NCBI GenBank assembly: GCA_023213315.1
Contig: JAKCPI010005104.1
Location: 154,325 to 218,324 of the forward strand
Source: Euborellia annulipes
Lineage: Eukaryota > Arthropoda > Insecta > Dermaptera > Anisolabididae
Length of the DNA stretch: 64,000 bases
Reading direction: 5' to 3'
Part shown: one piece after another, positions 41,101 to 49,300 of the stretch
Numbering within the stretch: position 1 is the first letter of the stretch
Layout of the letters: each line of letters starts with the position of its first letter
Translations under genes and position numbers: made by a program
The notes under the pieces: generated by a model
Told to the model about the DNA's origin: nothing
Databases searched by the model: none
Seen by the model: only the letters and a program-made list of their open reading frames with translations

Positions 41101-43321
41101 CGTTCGCTAGAAAATCAGCATGCAATCAAAAATCACTGTTTACCCCCGTTAGGCGTTAGGCAGTCTAGAGTTTGGAAGGAAGAGACGAGTTCTTGTTTTT
41201 ATTTTATTTTTTTTTATTTTTGATATAACTCAAAAACCGAAACTTGTCATGTTTCATTGGATTCTTGATTCTGATCACATTGATTTCGAACAGCAAGTGA
41301 ATATAAAGATTCTCTTGTGGAGAGTAATAACAACCTTTCGATAAATGATTACTAGATTTAGGCAGGTATTTCATCATCAGTACTCAGTTCAGTTCGGATC
41401 CTTGTGTTAAGATGATAAGTCCAATGAAAATACAACAAGTTTCTTCTATTCGGACAAAATTAATTAGGCCTTAGGCCTATGAAAGTTCTCTTCGGCCAAA
41501 ATTAAATGCATGTCTTTCGATTTTTATTATATTAGGGAATGATAGAGGTGAGGGGGATCACTCTCCCCGGGCGCAATAATATTTAAATATAGGTCCCTTT
41601 AGCTTAGCTTCACTTAAACAACAATGATATTTGAATTTGGGAGAGTGGTCACACTTAATGAATATGCAATTTTTGCACTTCTAAAGCTTTTTTTAAGATC
41701 TTTATGATCTTTCTTTTCTGATTTTTATGCATTTTATGCGAAGAATAAAAAGGAAGAATTGTGAGTGAAGTATATGCAGAACATTCATTCTTCGAAGACT
41801 ATGAAGACCAAGAATACATATCAACAAAGGCAATACTCTATGAAGAAGACGCCTCCACGCCTCAACCTCTTCAAAAGAAGCTTAAATGTGTGAATTTGTG
41901 TTGTGTATTTAAAATAATATTTTTTATGTAAAAACTATGTATAAACTATTAAAAAAAATAAATGTTTCCCATTTTATTTTTCAGCCGAGGATGTCAACTT
42001 GTATTCATAATTAATTCATCAAAAGAGAATTAATTTTGAATATGAGTTTTTTATTTAACATTTTGAGATTTTTTTGTTTAGATAGTAAGCGAGCGATAGC
42101 AGAAACCAACACCTGAATGGATTTCTTCAAATGAATTTTGCCAACTTATTATGGAGCATCTTTATGAAAAAGTAATTATCTTTTTCTTATTTTTAATAGT
42201 ATAGTCCTTGATATTGAATTACTTAATGTTTGAAATTTTTTTACTATATCAGGGTCCCGCTGTTATGGAATTCATTTTACCTTTTTTTAGGAAGACAAAT
42301 TTTTTCCGCCCTGCCCGCCTTAGACTAGCTCATATGTAAATAACAATTACCATTCGACATTCTATTAAAACCCTTAATTTTGAAACAGGTTGGTAAATTC
42401 GTTTTATGTTTCATACAAAGGCTTTTTTAGTGTCAATTCAATTTAATTGTATTTCCAAAATTGATTTGCTCGTGGGCGTTAATTTTTTTTTCTAATAGCT
42501 ATTACCATGAGAATTAGATATACATATATAGTTAGAATTTAATTTTGTAAAGTCAAAAACACTCTTCCTGTTGCTTTCGAATAGAAATCTTTTATTCAAT
42601 ATTAAATTTCAATTCAAATCTAAATATTTTTTTTAAATCTAAATATTTGTATAGACGCATTTTTTTAATCCTGATTGTGAGTTAATCCACTTAACGAAAT
42701 GGTACAAAACAATTATCTCGATTTTTCTTGTTTCGCTTTTATAAATCCCATCTCTTTCCCAAGATTGTAAAGAGTCTGTCTGCTGCTATATAATTGACTT
42801 TTAGTGAAAAAGAATGAACGGATGAATCTGACGGTTTTTATAAGAATCCTACTTAGCCGATATTGAAAATATAAAAAAGCACTACAAAAATACGCTGATA
42901 TTTATAAATAAATTTATTTTCTCAATCTTCTTAGAGGTTTACTTCGCATATTATTATATACATAGAAAGGGTTCCAAATTGCACTCGACAATTTTTATTG
43001 CCTGCGTTTAGAGAGACATAGTTTAACAGTAAAAAGCTCTTGTCCTAGGAGAGTTTAGATCCTTTTTATCAACAGGCCAGTGCCTCCTTTAGAGCTTTTA
43101 GCACCCTAAACGAAAATGTATGTTTCAGATCCTTAAGTGATGTTTGAAAAATATAATTGTCTTACTAATAAATTCAAATAAATACAAAATTTATTTTTGA
43201 GCCTTGAGCGAATTAAATCTCTCTTATTTTTAAAGAAGTTGAAGTCTCGGTTGAAAAATTTTATATAGTATTCGATAGAATTAACTTTCCATTTTTACTT
43301 TCTCTTACCTATGTATATATG

Positions 43322-43355
<34 letters not shown>

Positions 43356-46300
43356 GGATAGTAGATAGAGAGAGAAAGTATTGAATTCATGTCAAAAATT
43401 CGATGTCGAGATTTTGATGGATCTTCACGTTTTGAGGTCCCCTGAATCCAAAAAAGTGGTTTTCGCGACATGGTCTGTCTGTCTGTGTGTGTTCAATTTT
43501 AAGCATGAAGGGATTGAGCTACGAGGTTGAAATTTTATATCTAAGTTAAACACCCCCGGGAGGGTGAAAATAAGCTTTTAAACAAAATCGGCCAAAGAGT
43601 ACTAGTACTTTACTGATGTGCTTTTTCAGTTTTTTTTTCGATTTTCTCAAAATTCACTCCAACGATTTTGTTTAAAATTCAAAAATCAACTATTTTTTAG
43701 ATGCTCTTTAAAATGTATATTCTCATTTTGCCATTGAAATATTCTGAAGACCACTTTATTCCTGCACTTCATAGGAAGGATAGGAGAAATGGTTGCCATG
43801 GTAACAAAATATAAATATTTATATTCATACTTATAAATTTTACATCTTGAATTCTAATATATCGGCGGAAACTAAATATATGTCGACACAAAAAATCTGG
43901 TGTGACAAGCACAGAACACAACTTTTGATTATCGAAGGTAAGAGAAAGTTGTGTGCTGTGCGCCAGTCACACCAGATTTTTTTTCTTAAAGTTATACTAT
44001 CCTAAAAAAATGAAATTTCTCATTAAGTGTGAGAAATTTTTTAATATATTCAATAAATTATAAATTTTTTAAAATTAATAACATTTTTATTTTAAAGAAT
44101 AATAATTTTTATGAAGCGTGTGATTTTAAGTTTTTTTTTTTCAGACCCTTTAAATGATAATAGATATTACTTTTTGGGAGAGAAATTTTAAAGAGAGAGC
44201 CTCAATGTTCTGAACTAATAATTAACTTATCAAAGTATGAAATTAAAATTTCTTTTCGAATTATTAAAATGAAAAAAAAGTTTTAATAAATTTATTTTTA
44301 AAGAAAAAAAAAAAATCACTGGATTAAAAAAAAGCATTTTTTAACGAGATCAAGTAATTTTAATTTTTTGTGAAATCTTGATAATTTATGTAATGTAATT
44401 ATAAGGGTTCGAATTTTATATATGATAGAGGTTTTTCTCAATTTGGTAGTTTAGGGGAAAAACTCAATTAAACTGAATCTTTATTTTAAATATTCTTAAT
44501 AGTCCTCGGGCCTTGGTGTAGTGGTTAGCGTGATGGCTATTTGTACCAAGGGTCACAGGTTCGCATCCCGTCCTAGGCGACAAAATTGATTTCAATCGAA
44601 TTGGATACCAATCAATTGAAATAAATAGAGACGATGTCTAAAAGGCCTTCGTTGCCTAAAAAGACAATAATGAAATAAAAAATACTTTTATATTTTTTGA
44701 ATTTTTTTTGGCATCAGAGGATATTTTGTTGCAGTCCCTATTAATTTTGAAATTTAAAATTTAATTAACCTTAACAAACAACGATCTTGTGGAGAAGCCA
44801 TATGGCTTAAATAAAATCATCGGGCTGGCTGGGATCCGAACCTGTGACCCTTGGTATAGAAGGCCAGCACACTAGCAACTTCCCCTAGCCCGAGGGCATT
44901 AAATTATTTTTAATGTGAAATGAGAGTTTGTTTAAATACTGGTCGGATTAGAGCAGTAAATATGGATGAATTGATTTTAATTTAGGGATGTGTTTCTGTC
45001 TCACAAGCACTTAGGTCATTATAAATTATAAATTGGACCCTTTGTGCCTGGGAAGAAGCACAGCAAGAGAACCCCACTTCCATCTTCTGATCTAATCAGA
45101 ACAAAAATTTATCTGCTGATCTAATGGAGAAAAAATTAATAATTATATAAATTTTAAATTATTTTAGTTTGATTAAAATCAAATTGTATTTTGAAATCGA
45201 AACTCATATTATTAAAAAATAATCAACTAATCAATAACGATTAACAGTTTACCTAGAATAGGAGTTTCAATTTATTGACTTTCTTTTTTTTTGCATTACA
45301 CAAAAATATGTTTCTTAGCCTTTGAATTACGAAAGTATAAAATGTTATCTAAAACAAAAGCATAGAACATTAAGCATACAAAGAATGAGTCACAATATAT
45401 CGCCGAATGAGCCAATTCTTAACATGTCACAACCAACAAACAAAAACAAAGCACAGTCAACCAATGTTTTTTAATCAATTTTTTTTTTTCTTTTTAAAAT
45501 TCTCTTGGAAAATATTTTCTTTTTATTTGTTCACATGTAGATTTTTATAATCTACCCGCAAAGAAATTAATTCTATAAATCTTTAACATTTCACTATAAA
45601 ATTTGTGACTGGGAAATTCTTTATCAAAACGTTTTTTTTTTTTTTTTCAAAAATGATTTTGTCATCATCCTGGTTTTTGAAACTATTTTTTATTTCGTTC
45701 CAATTCAATTAAAAAAAATATCGTCTCTCCCAGTTTTTTTCAATAAAAATAAACTAAATTCAGTTTTGGTTCTGAGTTTGTAATTTATTGCTTAATTTAA
45801 GCCATTGATCAACAAGTCTTGGCCGAAAATGCAAACCCAAAAATTTCCCTATAAATTTCGGGAAAAAAAAAAGATTTTTTATTCATTTTCGATAACATGA
45901 AACCAATTAAAAAGATCAAATCAAAATTCAAAGCTAAAAAATTATTTTCTCCCACTCAGAAAACTAACAATTCATTGGTCATCTTATTAAATACATAATT
46001 ATTGACGTTTTTTATTTTCTAGCAGGAGAATTTAGTAACTAATTTAAAACAAGTTTCTAATATCCATAATAAAATTTTAATTTTTTTTTTTTTTGGACGT
46101 GACAACATTCACGCTTTAATATCAGGAGGACTTTTTAAGGAACTTTTATAACCTTCTTCTCACTGTTCTAAGGCGGATGTCCTTTTTAGATTAGATTAGA
46201 TTAGATTATTGAGTCAAAAGAAGAAGTCGGGAATTAAAAGAAATGTAAGGTGTCACTTTATAGATGACTGTTATTTGACAAGCGAACAAAAAACTCCTCC

Positions 46301-49300
46301 ATTAAATTAAATTACATTTAAATTTTAACATTCTTTGAATATTTTATTAATGATGTGTGATTAAATTTTATAATCTTTATTCTACAATCAAATTAAATTA
46401 CATTATTTCAGTGAAATGATTTCACAAACAGACTAATACGAATTTAATTACCATTTGTGCATATGAAATAAATTATATTAAAGTTTTTTATTCCCTCTCT
46501 CATTCGAAGATAGCAGAAGCTTGGTGATTTAAAGGAGAAACCCCAAAATTAGTGATTACTAAAGACCGGACAAAAAGCACAAAAACATGAAAAAAGTGCT
46601 TAAAAAAAGCTAAAAATCTTGAATAAAATGTTGTTCAATAAGCATAAAATTTTAAAAAACAAAGATTTTATTTAAGCCATTTGGTATCCAGGGCATCAAT
46701 ATATTTTAATTGTCATATTCTTAATATAATAATCCTTTACAAAGATGGCGTATTGTTCCCCATTTAAATATTGCAAGAATAATAGAAAATCACGGAGATT
46801 ATGACGATTGAAAGGGTTTTAATAGGGTGTCGAATTCCTCTGCCAAATGGATATTCAATTATCCAGAGCATTCAAAACGGGATCTATAGAGAGATAAACG
46901 GCTTCCATGACATTCCTCTTTCTTTATGTATAACGAAAGGTTTTTTTTCTGAACATATTCAAATCAAAAAAAGAACTTGAAAATAGGAAAGCGAGAAAAT
47001 AGGAAATTTCACTGTCAAAAGTGATTGAAAAAATAGTAAAATTTTGACGAAAAAAAAGAAAGAAACTATTTTTGGTTGTAAATTAATGAAAACATCCCTA
47101 ATTGGCGTAGAGTACATAATGAGGAAGTGCATGCTGTTTATGGGTCTCTCGATATTTATAAGTGTAATAAAACACGTAAGCAATGTGACTAAACTGAAAC
47201 GATTATTTTAATAGACTCCGTAGGAAGAAATCATTTAGAAAGATTAAAGACGAGAATTAATCAGTAAAGAGCACCTCATGAATTAGTGTTTTTAGGAATT
47301 TCGGAAAGGGGAGGGGGTTGAACCCTCGATTACCTCTTGGTTTTGGTCATATCAATATCCGAAATATGAGAAAGTAAAAAATCAGACCTTCGGCCTCTAC
47401 CTTTTCTCTAATTAGCAAACATTTTATAAACTATGCAAAATCAATAATTAATTAAAAAATACAAAAAAAAAACAATTTATACTTCCAAAAACAATTAGCT
47501 TTCTGAGAGAATTGTCTTTAAAGCTCGGCAACCAACCAGTGACCTTATACCCTGGCAGCTTCTCTCTCTAAGTTTAAATTTCCTTATAATAATTTTAAAA
47601 TTTGTTTGAATTTGTAAAAAATGAGGTCACAAAATATCAACTTTTGGCTATAATCACTAAATAGTGCTTGTTTTGGTTGAATATCATTTACTAAAATATC
47701 GAAATACTTCCATTATTATCTTCAATAATTTGAAATCAATTTTTAATTTTTTTGGGGGCAAATGTTTTGTAAAATAATAAAATTATAGTGTTGATATTTA
47801 TATGCCATTGATATTTTGAATTTATTTAAGTCATTTAGTGTAAATGTTTTTCTCTCTGAGGAAAATGCAATACGCTACTCTGTTAGGATTAAATACATAT
47901 GTAGGCTATATAGGCTTAGTATAAATATTTTGATGAAGAAATAAAACTCATATGTGGCTTGGAGGGGATGCGTGGTCTGTAAATAAGCACACGTTCTCGT
48001 TATTTCAATTATAATTACGATAGTCATTAGCCATATTTATTTATTTTAATTGCTATTAAATTTTTTTTTCACCGTACTAGTTTAACATCAGAATTCACAT
48101 CTCTTGCTTTTTTAAGATTATCAATATTGACAATGTCAACATTTCTAACCTCTCAGCCATGAGGGCAATTGAAAATTGATTATTCATTCAAATGAAAACA
48201 TCCTGAAAAACAATTTTTTTATACTTTCAAAAAAATCCATTATTTCCAGCATGTGACCGAGAGGTTTAAAAAGTTGACATTGTTAACATTTCTAACTAAA
48301 AGGGATGTGCCTTCCGAAAAAAAATTTCGATATATAATTCTATAAGTTAAAATAAATATATTTGCATATTATCTATTCATTTAAAATTCCGCTGACCCCG
48401 CACCGCGGGATTAATAATGGCGAGGACAGAAGAAGACCTATTCATTTAAAATTATTTTAAAAAAATACAGTGATACTTTTTCGAAATTAATCAAATAAAG
48501 AGAGGAATCTAATTTTTAATATTTAATTACTAAAAAGTAGAGTTAAATTAATCAAGAGATTTTTTTTTATTAAACTACCTTGATATTTGAATGAACATAT
48601 CTTAATAAGAAATATAAACGATTTAACTTGGGAATTGAGAGAGAAACGCCTTTAAAGCTCGGCAACCAACCATCCAATCCTGTGACCTTATGCCTTGGCA
48701 GCTTCTGTTTCTAGGTTTGAACAACATTAATTTGATTTGATAGCCAGGGGACGTCCAATAAAAGGGCGTGGGCTGTCCTTTAAAAGGGAAAATATGTTAC
48801 GTTAAATGTAATAAAATTCCGTAATTAAGAATAATGCTTTTCTATTACTATTTTTTATATACAATATCTGATTCAAACAGAAGTTTTTTAGATGAGTATA
48901 TATATTAATTTAATAAATAAATAAATAAACTAGCCTATAAGCAATTTGATGGCCATAGATGTAATCATTTAATCACATAAATTTGCTAAATTAAAAAAAA
49001 TTTTCTTAACATTTTCTCATTTATATAATAATAAAAATCAGTGGCGAATCCAGAAGTTTTTAAGTGAGGGGGGGGGGGGCGTAGGAAAGTCGGAAGGGTA
49101 GTGACACATTCAAGGAAAGAAGAGTAATAATGATTTACTATATTCTATAAAAGTATAATTCCGGAATCAAATTAGCATGTATGATTAAACTCATAATATT
49201 AATATTGTTTTCTATCCAAAGGGGAGGGGGGATGAGGGGGGCATCCCCTCCCCCTGCGACCGTTAGTGATAAAAATCCTTGTTTATTATTTAGAATTCAG

